Part shown: piece after piece, positions 15,380 through 23,697 of the stretch
Numbering within the stretch: the stretch's first letter is position 1
Layout: each line of letters starts with the position of its first letter
Source: Gammaproteobacteria bacterium
Lineage (GTDB): Bacteria; Pseudomonadota; Gammaproteobacteria; SZUA-229
Length of the DNA: 25,258 nt
Assembly (NCBI GenBank): GCA_023136715.1
Contig: JAGLQT010000006.1
Coordinates: 1-25,258, forward strand
Reading direction: 5' to 3'
Notes under the pieces: model-generated
The model's database searches: none
What the model saw: only the letters and a program-made list of their open reading frames with translations
Told to the model about the DNA's origin: nothing
Position numbers and translations under genes: made by a program

Positions 15380-16114
15380 TCACCGCAGAGGCGCCCTGGC
15401 CAGGCTCAATACTGTAATCTTTTCAACACCGGCTTTTTTCAACACCCGCGACAATTCATTCGCGGTTGAGCCGGTGGTCACCACATCATCAATAATCACA
15501 ACATGTTTCTGCGGTAATGCTTCAAGCACTTCAAACGCACCACGAATATTTTTCCTGCGCTCTTTGGCATCCAGTCCGGTTTGCGCGCTGGTCTCACGCA
15601 CGCGCTGAACGCGTTGCAATTCCATCGGCCAGCCGGTTTTTTTAGATAAGGCTCGCGCCAGTTCTATCGACTGGTTAAAACCGCGCTGGCGCAATCGTTT
15701 TTTGAACAGGGGTACGGGCAGGATGCAAACACCCTCGTCATCGCTAATCTTTGTTACGCAATCCGACTCAGCAATCAGCTCTCCCAGCAAACGTGCATGA
15801 GCCAGTTTTTCGTTGAATTTGAGTTGCTGGATCAACCAGATCACCGGCTGCTCGTAGCTGAACAGACTAAAAGCCTGATCGTAGCGCGGTGGTTTTTTCT
15901 GGCAACGGCCACAAACTGCACCTTCAGAAATATTCGGCGGCAGTGGTAAAGCGCAGGCCATGCAGGCGATTTGGTTAAAAGGAAGTTGCTGGTGGCAGTG
16001 TTCGCATAAATCCACACCATCCAGACCGGGGCGAGCGCACATCAGGCAGCGAGGGGGGTACAGTAATTGAACCGCCGATCGTGCTATTGAACTGAAAAAC
16101 CCTTGAATATCCAT
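15380..16114 (-). CDS. comF: ComF-family phosphoribosyltransferase-like protein
   Basis: 244 residues from the ATG at 16114. The N-terminus holds four cysteine pairs of a zinc-finger region (CLMC, CEHC, CMAC, CGRC), followed by LLYE-like and LPVPLFKKRLRQRGFNQS segments and the PRPP-binding loop VVIIDDVVTTGSTANEL. In competent bacteria ComF helps take up and process single-stranded DNA; in non-competent gammaproteobacteria its role is unclear. The frame stays open upstream into bioB, but those starts would overlap the bioB promoter. GGGAG lies 11 bases upstream of 16114, somewhat far, so ATG 16141 remains possible. Divergence from bioB is a common gammaproteobacterial arrangement. Confidence 0.9.
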   Translation of the reverse strand: MDIQGFFSSIARSAVQLLYPPRCLMCARPGLDGVDLCEHCHQQLPFNQIACMACALPLPPNISEGAVCGRCQKKPPRYDQAFSLFSYEQPVIWLIQQLKFNEKLAHARLLGELIAESDCVTKISDDEGVCILPVPLFKKRLRQRGFNQSIELARALSKKTGWPMELQRVQRVRETSAQTGLDAKERRKNIRGAFEVLEALPQKHVVIIDDVVTTGSTANELSRVLKKAGVEKITVLSLARAPLR

Positions 16115-16187
16115 TTTCGCGAAGACTCCCTGTCGTGGCATAATAGCGCCCTTGATATTACACCTTTTATAGATAGCAGATGCCCAC

Positions 16188-17168
16188 ATGAGTAACTTAC
16201 GACACGACTGGACGATGCAGGAAATTACTGCATTGTTTGATTTACCCTTCAATGACCTGCTTTTTCAGGCACATAGCCTGCATCGCGAGAATTTCGACCC
16301 CAACCACGTTCAGGTCAGCACACTGCTGAGCATCAAAACCGGTGCCTGCCCTGAAGATTGCTCGTACTGCTCGCAAAGCGCGCGCAACGAGGCAGAATTA
16401 GAACGCGAGCGTCTGCTGCCGTTGGACGAGGTTTTGGAGAAAGCGCACGAGGCAAAAAACAACGGCGCTTCGCGTTTCTGCATGGGCGCGGCTTGGCGTA
16501 ATCCGACAGACAAAAACCTGGAACGCGTCATCGATATGATTGAAGGCGTGAAATCGATGGGCATGGAAACCTGCGTGACATTGGGCATGCTCACTGAAAC
16601 GCAAACCGAACGCCTGAAAGTCGCGGGACTGGATTATTACAATCACAACCTCGACACTTCACCCGAATTCTACGGTGACATTATCACTACCCGTACCTAT
16701 CAGAACCGCCTCGATACGCTGGAACACGTACGCAATGCTGGCATCAATACCTGTAGTGGCGGCATTCTGGGTATGGGTGAATCGCGTACTGATCGCGCCT
16801 CATTATTACAGCAACTGGCGAACCTGCCGAAACACCCCGATAGTGTACCGATCAATATGCTGGTCGCGATCGAAGGTACACCTTTAGAAGATGTGCCCAA
16901 ACTCGAGCCGCTTGAATTTATCCGCACTGTGGCAGTAGCTCGCATCATGATGCCCGAGTCGTACGTACGCCTGTCTGCGGGTCGCGCTGAAATGAATGAC
17001 GAAACTCAGGCTATGTGTTTCTTCGCCGGCGCCAATTCCATGTTCTATGGTGAAAAACTGTTGACCACCGACAATCCTGATGAAAACCATGACCAGCAAT
17101 TGTTCAACAAACTCGGCATCCAGTCATTGCAAACTGAAGTTACTAGCGATGCACCTGTAACCGTTTAA
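16188..17168 (+). CDS. bioB: Biotin synthase
   Basis: 326 residues. Radical-SAM enzyme that inserts sulfur into dethiobiotin. The CxxxCxxC cluster for the SAM-binding [4Fe-4S] is C54/C58/C61 (CPEDCSYC). Other BioB blocks: RFCMGAAWRNP, METCVTLGML, YYNHNLDTSPEFY, CSGGILGMGE and VRLSAGRAEM, carrying the cysteines and arginine of the [2Fe-2S] site. The ATG at 16188 gives the usual N-terminus; no strong ribosome-binding site. A weak -10 (CATAAT, 16139-16144) with a poor -35 is the only promoter candidate; I do not see a BirA-type operator dyad. bioF follows 17 nt later. Confidence 0.97.
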   Translation: MSNLRHDWTMQEITALFDLPFNDLLFQAHSLHRENFDPNHVQVSTLLSIKTGACPEDCSYCSQSARNEAELERERLLPLDEVLEKAHEAKNNGASRFCMGAAWRNPTDKNLERVIDMIEGVKSMGMETCVTLGMLTETQTERLKVAGLDYYNHNLDTSPEFYGDIITTRTYQNRLDTLEHVRNAGINTCSGGILGMGESRTDRASLLQQLANLPKHPDSVPINMLVAIEGTPLEDVPKLEPLEFIRTVAVARIMMPESYVRLSAGRAEMNDETQAMCFFAGANSMFYGEKLLTTDNPDENHDQQLFNKLGIQSLQTEVTSDAPVTV

Positions 17169-17185
17169 CACGACATAATCAAACC

Positions 17186-18334
17186 TTGAAAGACCTGCAA
17201 AAGGAACTCAACGAACGCAAGGCCGCGCATCTTTATCGTAGCCGCCGAATCAGTGATGGACCACAACAGCCGGAAATGAAAATCGATGGTCAATCGGTCA
17301 TCAATTTTTGCAGCAACGATTATCTCGGCCTCGCCAATCACAAAGAAGTTAAGCAGACTTTTATCGAAGGTGTAAAAACCTACGGTGCAGGCAGCGGCGC
17401 GGCGCATCTGGTTAATGGCCATTCAAAAGCACATCACGCACTCGAGGAAGAACTCGCCGAATTCACTGGCTACCCACGCGCATTATTATTTTCCACCGGC
17501 TACATGGCTAACCTTGGCCTGGCGCAAGCTCTGGTTGGCAAGGGCGACAGCATACTCGAAGATCGCCTCAACCACGCTTCATTAATCGATGGTGGTTTAT
17601 TAAGCGGTGCTCGCTTCCAGCGTTATGCACACAATGACGTCGAACAGCTCGAACAAAAATTAGGAAACGCCAAAGGTGAAACCCTGGTGCTCACCGATGG
17701 TGTATTCAGCATGGATGGTGACATTGCCAACATCCCTTCGATTTCAAACGCCTGCAAGCAACATGAGGCATGGTTAATGGTCGATGATGCCCACGGTTTT
17801 GGCGTGCTCGGCGAACACGGCCAAGGCAGCCTCGAACATTTTCAGTTAACACAAAACGATGTACCGATTTATATGGCGACGCTTGGCAAGGCGCTCGGCA
17901 CATCAGGCGCGTTTATCGCTGGCAGTGAAGCCTTAATTGAAACATTAATACAGAAAGCGCGGCCTTATATTTACACCACTGCAACACCACCTGCGGTTGC
18001 CGAAGCAACTCGTGCAAGTTTAAGACTGATACAAACCAGACCTGAATTACGCGAACAGCTAAATGATAATATTCAATATTTTAGAAATAGCGCTGAACAG
18101 GCAGGCATTGACCTCACCGATAGTCAAACTGCGATACAACCAGTCATTCTCGGTGAAGAAGAACGTGCTCTAAAATTTAGTCAACGGTTATTTGAGAACG
18201 GTTTGCTTGTCACAGCAATTAGACCACCTACCATTCCCAAAGGTACTGCACGTTTGCGCATTACCTTATCGGCAGCACATACGAAATCACAGATTAACAA
18301 ACTCATTAAGACACTTGTCTCATCGACAATATAA
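17186..18334 (+). CDS. bioF: 8-amino-7-oxononanoate synthase
   Basis: 382 residues. PLP enzyme that condenses pimeloyl-ACP (or -CoA) with alanine in biotin synthesis. The PLP lysine is K235 (ATLGKALGTSG); H130 (RLNHAS), D201/H203 (VDDAHGFG) and FCSNDYLGLA are typical of the alpha-oxoamine synthase family. The start is TTG at 17186, since no ATG precedes the conserved LQKELNERKAAHLYR segment. It lies 17 nt after bioB and is surely cotranscribed. The usual next genes bioH, bioC and bioD are absent: a PfkB kinase follows instead. Confidence 0.96.
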   Translation: MKDLQKELNERKAAHLYRSRRISDGPQQPEMKIDGQSVINFCSNDYLGLANHKEVKQTFIEGVKTYGAGSGAAHLVNGHSKAHHALEEELAEFTGYPRALLFSTGYMANLGLAQALVGKGDSILEDRLNHASLIDGGLLSGARFQRYAHNDVEQLEQKLGNAKGETLVLTDGVFSMDGDIANIPSISNACKQHEAWLMVDDAHGFGVLGEHGQGSLEHFQLTQNDVPIYMATLGKALGTSGAFIAGSEALIETLIQKARPYIYTTATPPAVAEATRASLRLIQTRPELREQLNDNIQYFRNSAEQAGIDLTDSQTAIQPVILGEEERALKFSQRLFENGLLVTAIRPPTIPKGTARLRITLSAAHTKSQINKLIKTLVSSTI

Positions 18335-18342
18335 AAGACAAA

Positions 18343-18367
18343 CAGCATTAAAACACTTACAATGCTG
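18343..18367. repeat. Inverted repeat between bioF and the PfkB kinase
   Basis: CAGCATT and AATGCTG are exact 7-bp complements around an 11-base loop, 8 nt after the bioF stop. There is no T-run after it, so it is a weak terminator at best. It could instead separate the bio genes from the kinase by RNA processing, or be an operator. Confidence 0.4.
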
Positions 18368-18391
18368 CCAACAATTTATTAAGGTTTTACT

Positions 18392-19375
18392 ATGAAAAAA
18401 TACGATGTTTACGGTCTCGGCAACGCACTGGTCGATATGGAGTTTGAAGTCGAGGACAGCTTTCTTGAGTTAATGAGGGTCGACAAGGGAATCATGACAC
18501 TGGTTGATGAAGAAGAACAACATCGCCTGATGACTCACCTCGATGCTTTCGAGGGCAATAAAGCAAGCGGTGGTTCAGCTGCGAACACATTAATCGCTGT
18601 TGCGGCTATGGGCGGTTCATCGTATTACACTTGCAAGGTTGCCGATGATGATCTCGGCCAGTTTTACCTCAACGATTTAAAAGATGCCGGTGTTGATACC
18701 AATATGAATGGTACACACCCAAACGGTATTACCGGTAAATGCCTGGTAATGATCACGCCCGATGCTGAACGCACCATGCATTCTTTTCTCGGCATTTCTT
18801 CCGAGCTGTCTGTTGCCGAATTACACAAGGAACATATTGCTAATTCTGAATACTGTTATATGGAAGGCTACCTGGTGACTTCACCTTGCGCCAAGGAAGC
18901 CAATATCGAAGCGCGTAAAATTGCTGAAGCCAACGGCGTGAAAACCGCCTTCACTTTCTCTGATCCAGGCATTGTTGAATTTTTCGGCGACCAACTTACT
19001 GAAACAATCGGCGATGGCATTGACCTGCTTTTCTGCAACGAACACGAAGCCATGCAGTACACGAAAAAAGATAATGTGACTGATGCGATTGAAGTGATCA
19101 AGACTTTCTCAAAGAATTTTGCGATTACATTGGGTGCAGAAGGCGCTGCGGTTTATGACGGCACTACCCTGTACGACATCGCCGCTCATGATGTTAAAGC
19201 GATAGACACCAACGGTGCGGGTGACAACTTTGCTGGTGCTTTCCTTTACGGCATCACCCACGGCATGAATTATCAGCAGGCGGGTGACCTCGCCAGCAAA
19301 ACCGCTGCGCAGGTGATTACTGATTTTGGCCCAAGATTGAAACCGGAAGAATATCGCAAGTTAGTGCAGTCTTAA
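18392..19375 (+). CDS. PfkB-family kinase, adenosine kinase type
   Basis: 327 residues. Ribokinase/PfkB fold: N-terminal YDVYGLGNALVDMEFEV, the GG-containing substrate loop ASGGSAANTL at 58-67, and the catalytic/anion-hole motif DTNGAGDNFAGAF with D278 as base. Overall it resembles bacterial proteins annotated as adenosine kinase, which make AMP from adenosine, but PfkB substrate assignments from sequence are unreliable and a sugar or other nucleoside is possible. AAGG lies 8 bases before the ATG. It follows bioF by 57 bases containing an inverted repeat, so it may have its own expression. Convergent with fetB (20-nt gap). Confidence 0.88.
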   Translation: MKKYDVYGLGNALVDMEFEVEDSFLELMRVDKGIMTLVDEEEQHRLMTHLDAFEGNKASGGSAANTLIAVAAMGGSSYYTCKVADDDLGQFYLNDLKDAGVDTNMNGTHPNGITGKCLVMITPDAERTMHSFLGISSELSVAELHKEHIANSEYCYMEGYLVTSPCAKEANIEARKIAEANGVKTAFTFSDPGIVEFFGDQLTETIGDGIDLLFCNEHEAMQYTKKDNVTDAIEVIKTFSKNFAITLGAEGAAVYDGTTLYDIAAHDVKAIDTNGAGDNFAGAFLYGITHGMNYQQAGDLASKTAAQVITDFGPRLKPEEYRKLVQS

Positions 19376-19395
19376 TACTGTCGCGATTAAGCAAA

Positions 19396-20220
19396 TCATT
19401 GTTGGCCGAAGTCCTGCATTTTTTCGGCCAGCAACTGATCAAAGCGTAAACGGTCACGTGAATCGAACATGCGTTTTGATATCAGATGTAAAACGGCAAC
19501 CACACCAAAGCCGGTTCCGGCGGTGACCATAAACATAATCAGTATCTGATACTTCACCGCTTCGACCGGTTCGGTGCCGGACAGAATCTGACCGGTCATC
19601 ATCCCCGGCAGGCTAACTATCCCTGCCGCCGCCATGGCATTAATAATTGGAATCATACCGGCACGCATACTCTCGTGACGGATTTCGCGAATCGCTTCAA
19701 CCGCTGTTTGCCCCAGCATTAAACGCTGTTCGATAACGGCGCGTTGCTGCCACGCAGTCTGGATCAACCGATCCATACCCAGTGCGATACCGTTCATGGT
19801 GTTACCCAGCAACATGCCCAATAAAGGTATCGCGTATTGCGGTGTGTACCACGGGTCGGTTTTTATGATGGCAAACAGTGCAATCATGGTAATCAGGAAA
19901 GAGGAAACAAACAGTGAGAGGCCGCTGATTCCAAAACCCCACCAGCCTTTGATTTTTCTTTTCTGCCGAGAAAGCACTTCCCATGCGGCGACCGTGAGCA
20001 TCACCAGCATCATCAGCGCGATCAGTGGCAGTTGTGCAGTTTCGAAAACCTGCTTAAGCACCAGACCAATCAATAATAACTGTGCTGTGGTTCTTATCGC
20101 CGCAATCACCAGCTGCTGTGCGATGCCCAGGTTCAAACGCACGGTCAAACCGACCAGCGCCAGCACCAGTAGTGATGCCAACATCAGGTCATAAGCAGAT
20201 AATGAAATCAGCGTATTCAT
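19396..20220 (-). CDS. fetB: ABC-type iron exporter permease FetB (UPF0014)
   Basis: 274 residues with about seven hydrophobic segments. Typical family stretches are ALVGLTVRLNLGIAQQLVIA, LLGMLLGNTMNGIALGMDRL, MRAGMIPIINAMAAAGIVSLPGMMTGQILSG and VTAGTGFGVV. In E. coli FetAB is reported to export iron and help withstand oxidative stress. The start overlaps the fetA stop by 4 nt (ATGA), so the pair is one operon. No binding-protein gene, as expected for an exporter. An inverted repeat (19401-19432) lies within its last codons. Confidence 0.92.
   Translation of the reverse strand: MNTLISLSAYDLMLASLLVLALVGLTVRLNLGIAQQLVIAAIRTTAQLLLIGLVLKQVFETAQLPLIALMMLVMLTVAAWEVLSRQKRKIKGWWGFGISGLSLFVSSFLITMIALFAIIKTDPWYTPQYAIPLLGMLLGNTMNGIALGMDRLIQTAWQQRAVIEQRLMLGQTAVEAIREIRHESMRAGMIPIINAMAAAGIVSLPGMMTGQILSGTEPVEAVKYQILIMFMVTAGTGFGVVAVLHLISKRMFDSRDRLRFDQLLAEKMQDFGQQ
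19401..19432. terminator. Hairpin inside the fetB 3' end between convergent genes
   Basis: TGGCCGAA (19403-19410) and TTCGGCCA (19423-19430) are exact complements around a 12-base loop; one wobble and one further pair extend the stem to 10. It lies within the last codons of fetB and about 25 bases past the opposing kinase stop. The only T-run is in the loop, so a role in plus-strand termination is uncertain. Confidence 0.35.
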
Positions 20221-20804
20221 ATCGATACCATTGCCGCGCGTGAAAAATCAAAATAGCGTTCGCTCACCACCCGCTGGAGTTGATCGTGATTGTGACTAAC
20301 CCAGATGGCTGAAGCATTATTGTTAACAAGATATTCAGTGATCAGCGCTTCGACTTTGCGGCTATTTTCTGCATCAAGATTGGCAGTCGGTTCATCCAGT
20401 AACAGCACCTTGGGACGATTCGCCAGCAGGCGCAAAATGGCCAGGCGCTGTTTCTCACCACTGGAACAACGAGTCACCGACCAGTTCATCACTTCATCAC
20501 TAAAACCCATTGATGCGAAATCAACATTATCTTCTGAAAAATGAGGCGCGACGGTATCGAACCACCATTGGCTTTCGGCGGGTAGTAATGCCACCTGCTT
20601 ACGCCAGTCAGAGCCGGACACATCCTGCTGACACAGGCTATCAATACAGACTGAACCATCCATTTCATCCATATCTGCGATCGCGCGTAATAAACGAGTT
20701 TTACCACAGCCCGATTCACCACTGATGCCCAGACACTCGCCCGCCACCAGTTCGAAACTGATGGGAGCTAAACCGGGAATGGTAATTTCGGACACTTTAA
20801 GCAT
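20217..20804 (-). CDS. fetA: ABC-type iron exporter ATP-binding protein FetA
   Basis: 195 residues from the ATG at 20804; a GTG two codons upstream is possible but adds nothing to the fold. Walker A GESGCGKT at 29-36, signature SSGEKQR at 114-120, Walker B VLLLDEP at 133-139 and the switch His in WVSHNHD near 171. The size fits the short FetA/YbbL class. It powers FetB at the inner membrane. Divergent from a small exported protein at 20854 with 49 bp between. Confidence 0.9.
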   Translation of the reverse strand: MLKVSEITIPGLAPISFELVAGECLGISGESGCGKTRLLRAIADMDEMDGSVCIDSLCQQDVSGSDWRKQVALLPAESQWWFDTVAPHFSEDNVDFASMGFSDEVMNWSVTRCSSGEKQRLAILRLLANRPKVLLLDEPTANLDAENSRKVEALITEYLVNNNASAIWVSHNHDQLQRVVSERYFDFSRAAMVSI

Positions 20805-20838
20805 GACCACATTGTATCAGCACAATCGTCATTCTTGT

Positions 20839-20847
20839 TGCTATACT
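20839..20847 (+). promoter_or_regulatory. Candidate extended -10 promoter for the small exported protein
   Basis: TGCTATACT matches TG-n-TATAAT with one hexamer mismatch. Transcription would start at about 20853-20855, on the ATG at 20854, so the message may be leaderless. No fitting -35 at 17 bases. Confidence 0.4.
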
Positions 20848-20853
20848 CTGCGC

Positions 20854-21225
20854 ATGAGCAGGAAAATAAAAGTCATTATTGCATTGTTAGCCGTGTTAGT
20901 TCCTGCACCTTCAGTCTTCGCTGAATCTAAACGCGTCGAGGTGTATTCACTGAGCCAACATTATTGGGATACACAAAGCGGCGAAACCCTGAGCGGAATT
21001 GCAGCACAACTGCTACCTAACAATCCAGCCATGCAACAAAAACTGATGAATGACATCATCAGTCAAAACCCAAATGCCTTTCAGAATAACGACCCCAACC
21101 ACATGCAAGCCAACACAAGATTATGGCTACCAAATCGTTTAGCAAAAACTGATAGCAAAGCTGACCCTAAACACACCCAGATTGAATCGTTTTCATGGGG
21201 CAATATCAAGCGACCAAAACGCTAA
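20854..21225 (+). CDS. Small exported LysM/FimV-like protein
   Basis: 123 residues from the ATG at 20854. Upstream in-frame starts run back into fetA and are rejected because the signal peptide begins here (MSRKIKVIIALLAVLVPAPS, cleavage probably after VFA). The mature part carries one LysM-like/FimV-N-terminal-like motif: SGETLSGIAAQLLPNNP, then NDIISQNPNAFQNNDPNHM and ANTRLWLPN, which recall the GDTL..IA / NPxAF..N / L..L.IP pattern of FimV-type peptidoglycan-binding modules. The tail is basic. A role at the cell wall is inferred. It is convergent with radC, with 6 nt between stops. Confidence 0.75.
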   Translation: MSRKIKVIIALLAVLVPAPSVFAESKRVEVYSLSQHYWDTQSGETLSGIAAQLLPNNPAMQQKLMNDIISQNPNAFQNNDPNHMQANTRLWLPNRLAKTDSKADPKHTQIESFSWGNIKRPKR

Positions 21226-21231
21226 AATTAT

Positions 21232-21903
21232 TTACAGAAGCCCTCGCTCTGCAAACGATATCACTTCATCGCCGATCACCATATGATCTAGCACACGGAT
21301 ATCCACCACTTCTAGAGCCTGTTTCAAACGTTGTGTGATCTGCTCATCAGAACGACTTGGCTCGGCAACACCGGATGGATGGTTGTGCGCAAAGATAACC
21401 GCGGCAGCATTTTTCTTCAACGCCAACTTGACCACTTCTCGCGGATAGACACTGGCACCATCAATGGTGCCGTAAAACATTTTATCGAAGGAGATAATGC
21501 GGTTTCTATTATCGAGAAATAAACATGCAAAGACTTCATGCGGATAGCTCTGCAATTCGGTCTGTAGATAACGACGCGTTTCGTCCGGGCTGCACAGGGC
21601 ATCACCGCGCTGAATATTTTCAAACAAATGACGCTGCGCCATTTCAAGCACAGCCTGAAGCTGAACAAACTTGGCTGGACCTAGTCCGTGTCGCTGACAA
21701 AACTCAGTTTCACTCGCTTCCAGCATTGGCTTTAAGCCACCAAAGTCATCCAGCAACAAACGCGCAAGATCTACCGCGGTTTGCCCTTTCGTGCCGGTAC
21801 GCAGAAATATCGCCAGCAATTCAGCGTCGGAGAGTGCATCTGCACCTTTCTGGAGGAGTTTTTCCCGCGGCCTTTCCTGTGCGGGCCAGTCTGATATAGC
21901 CAT
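21232..21903 (-). CDS. radC: RadC-family JAMM/MPN-domain protein
   Basis: 223 residues from the ATG at 21903, preceded by AGGGA at 6 bases; the longer in-frame start lacks this and adds an atypical leader. The N-terminal helix-hairpin-helix-like region (ALSDAELLAIFLRTGTKG, RHGLGPAKFVQLQA) is followed by the MPN/JAB core with HNHPSG at 173-178 and D186, the expected zinc ligands. Once linked to DNA repair, the family has no settled function. Divergent from coaBC; a minus-strand TTGCGT-17-TAATAT (21960 to 21932) could be its promoter. Confidence 0.93.
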   Translation of the reverse strand: MAISDWPAQERPREKLLQKGADALSDAELLAIFLRTGTKGQTAVDLARLLLDDFGGLKPMLEASETEFCQRHGLGPAKFVQLQAVLEMAQRHLFENIQRGDALCSPDETRRYLQTELQSYPHEVFACLFLDNRNRIISFDKMFYGTIDGASVYPREVVKLALKKNAAAVIFAHNHPSGVAEPSRSDEQITQRLKQALEVVDIRVLDHMVIGDEVISFAERGLL

Positions 21904-21931
21904 AATCAATCCCTGATTGTTGTGATGCATA

Positions 21932-21960
21932 ATATTAGCCCGCTTTGAAAAACCACGCAA
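21932..21960 (-). promoter_or_regulatory. Candidate radC promoter
   Basis: On the minus strand TTGCGT (21960-21955) and TAATAT (21937-21932) are 17 bases apart. The -35 keeps only three consensus bases and the -10 four, so this is a moderate match. It leaves room for a leader holding the AGGGA ribosome-binding site. Confidence 0.33.
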
Positions 21961-21983
21961 TTCTCGGGTTAAGCACTTGATTC

Positions 21984-21992
21984 TGTTAAACT
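21984..21992 (+). promoter_or_regulatory. Candidate extended -10 promoter for coaBC
   Basis: TGTTAAACT matches TG-n-TATAAT with two hexamer mismatches. The expected start of transcription is about 21998-22000, coinciding with the coaBC ATG at 21999. No good -35 seen. Confidence 0.33.
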
Positions 21993-21998
21993 AGCGGG

Positions 21999-23237
21999 AT
22001 GAAACGCTTGCATGGCAAAAATATTCTACTCGGCATTACCGGCGGCATTGCTGCCTACAAAAGTGCCGAGCTGACTCGTCGTCTAAAAGATGCGGGAGCG
22101 GATGTACGTGTTGCCATGACTCGTGCGGCGACTGAGTTTGTCACACCGCTCACTTTTCAAGCTTTATCCGGCCACCCGGTGCACACTGAGTTACTTGATG
22201 AAAGTTCTGAAGCCGGCATGGGACACATCGAACTGGCACGCTGGGCAGATGCCATATTGATTGCACCGACCAGCGCCAATTTTATCGCCAAACTGGCACA
22301 GGGGCGTGCTGACGATTTACTCAGCACGATCTGTCTCGCCACCGAAGTCCCACTGGCTTTTGCACCAGCGATGAATCAGGCAATGTGGAATGACCTGGCG
22401 ACGCAGGCGAACTGCAAAACTTTACGCCAACGCGGTTTATTTCAGTTTGGCCCTGCTTCCGGCGAACAGGCCTGTGGTGAAATTGGTGAAGGCCGCATGA
22501 TGGAAGTGCCCGAGCTGATCGATCATCTCGCTGATTGTTTTGAGCATGGTGTATTACAGGCCGTGAACGTGATGATTACCGCTGGCCCGACTTACGAGCC
22601 AATCGACCCGGTACGATTTATCGGCAACCGCAGCTCCGGTCGCATGGGTTATGCGCTGGCCGAAGCCGCTCGCGAAGCGGGTGCATCAGTAACTTTGATC
22701 AGCGGTCCCTGCCATTTGGCTACACCCGATAAAGTACAACGTATTAACGTTGAAACCGCTGAGCAAATGCACAAAGCCGTTTTTGATCATCTCAAAGAGT
22801 GCAATATTTTTATCGCTGCAGCTGCGGTGGCTGATTACAAGCCAGTCGATGCGAAAAAACAAAAAATCAAAAAAGACAATGAATCGCTGAATCTTGTGCT
22901 GGAACGTAACCCGGATATTTTGAGCGATGTTGCCCACAGTAAGACGCGCCCTTTTGTTGTCGGCTTTGCGGCTGAAACTGAAAATATCGAACAAAACGCA
23001 CAAAGTAAATTACAGCGAAAAAACCTCGATATGATCGCTGCAAATTTTGTTGGCCAGACAGAAAACAATAAACAGGACATCGGCTTCAACAGCGAATACA
23101 ATGCACTACAGGTTTTCTGGGCAAACGGTAGCAGTACATTGGAGCTGACACGTAAAAGCGTGCTGGCTCGCCAGTTAATCCAACTTATTACCAACCATTA
23201 TCAGGCCCATAAAAAAGATGAAAAAAATACAGCTTAA
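21999..23237 (+). CDS. coaBC: Phosphopantothenoylcysteine decarboxylase / phosphopantothenate-cysteine ligase
   Basis: 412 residues, the standard bifunctional Dfp. It converts 4'-phosphopantothenate plus Cys, with CTP, to 4'-phosphopantetheine in CoA synthesis. The N-terminal FMN-binding CoaC half has GITGGIAAYKSAEL, the catalytic-His segment MGHIELARWAD, PAMNQAMW and the Cys-containing ACGEIGEGRM. The CoaB half begins near VNVMITAGPTYEPIDPVRFI, followed by NRSSGRMGYALAE, AAAVADYKP and PDILSDV. The ATG follows a candidate extended -10 very closely. The end overlaps dut by 20 nt, and the coaBC-dut-algC-argB order matches Pseudomonas-like genomes. Confidence 0.97.
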   Translation: MKRLHGKNILLGITGGIAAYKSAELTRRLKDAGADVRVAMTRAATEFVTPLTFQALSGHPVHTELLDESSEAGMGHIELARWADAILIAPTSANFIAKLAQGRADDLLSTICLATEVPLAFAPAMNQAMWNDLATQANCKTLRQRGLFQFGPASGEQACGEIGEGRMMEVPELIDHLADCFEHGVLQAVNVMITAGPTYEPIDPVRFIGNRSSGRMGYALAEAAREAGASVTLISGPCHLATPDKVQRINVETAEQMHKAVFDHLKECNIFIAAAAVADYKPVDAKKQKIKKDNESLNLVLERNPDILSDVAHSKTRPFVVGFAAETENIEQNAQSKLQRKNLDMIAANFVGQTENNKQDIGFNSEYNALQVFWANGSSTLELTRKSVLARQLIQLITNHYQAHKKDEKNTA

Positions 23238-23673
23238 AGTTTTGGACCAGCGCATAGGCAAAGACATTCCCTTACCTGCACACGCGACTGAAGGTTCTGC
23301 CGGCATGGACTTACGCGCCTGCATTGATGAAACTATTACACTGAATCCCGGCGACACCGAACTCATTCCCACAGGTATTGCAATTCACATTGCCGATTCC
23401 AGTTTAGCTGCGACTATTTTACCGCGCTCGGGCTTAGGCCATAAGCATGGCATTGTTCTAGGCAATCTTGTTGGCCTGATCGACTCAGATTATCAGGGAC
23501 AGTTATTTGTTTCCTGCTGGAACCGTGGTGATAAAAGCTTCAGCATTGAAATAGGTGACCGCATTGCACAATTAGTTTTTGTGCCTGTAGTGCAGGCTGA
23601 TTTTGATGTGGTTGATGAATTCGATTCAACCGACCGTGGCGAAGGTGGCTTTGGCCATTCTGGCTCCAAATAA
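23218..23673 (+). CDS. dut: Deoxyuridine 5'-triphosphate nucleotidohydrolase
   Basis: 151 residues, full length for trimeric dUTPase, which removes dUTP and supplies dUMP. Motifs: AGMDLRA (I), PRSGLGHKHG (II), GLIDSDYQGQL (III), GDRIAQLVF (IV) and the C-terminal RGEGGFGHSG (V). The ATG at 23218 lies inside the end of coaBC in another frame (20-nt overlap), and the start context is A-rich without a clear ribosome-binding site, suggesting translational coupling. Confidence 0.97.
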   Translation: MKKIQLKVLDQRIGKDIPLPAHATEGSAGMDLRACIDETITLNPGDTELIPTGIAIHIADSSLAATILPRSGLGHKHGIVLGNLVGLIDSDYQGQLFVSCWNRGDKSFSIEIGDRIAQLVFVPVVQADFDVVDEFDSTDRGEGGFGHSGSK

Positions 23674-23697
23674 CTTAATACCTAAAGTAGATAACAC

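Noticed and set aside
16115..16252. Longer comF start extending into bioB
   Set aside because: It would overlap the bioB start and promoter region, and the added residues are not part of the ComF family.
20725..20853. Upstream start for the LysM-like gene inside fetA
   Set aside because: The added 43 residues are the antisense of fetA, and the signal peptide clearly begins at 20854.
21904..21960. Longer radC start
   Set aside because: The ATG at 21903 has a good ribosome-binding site and gives the family N-terminus; the extension covers the likely promoter.
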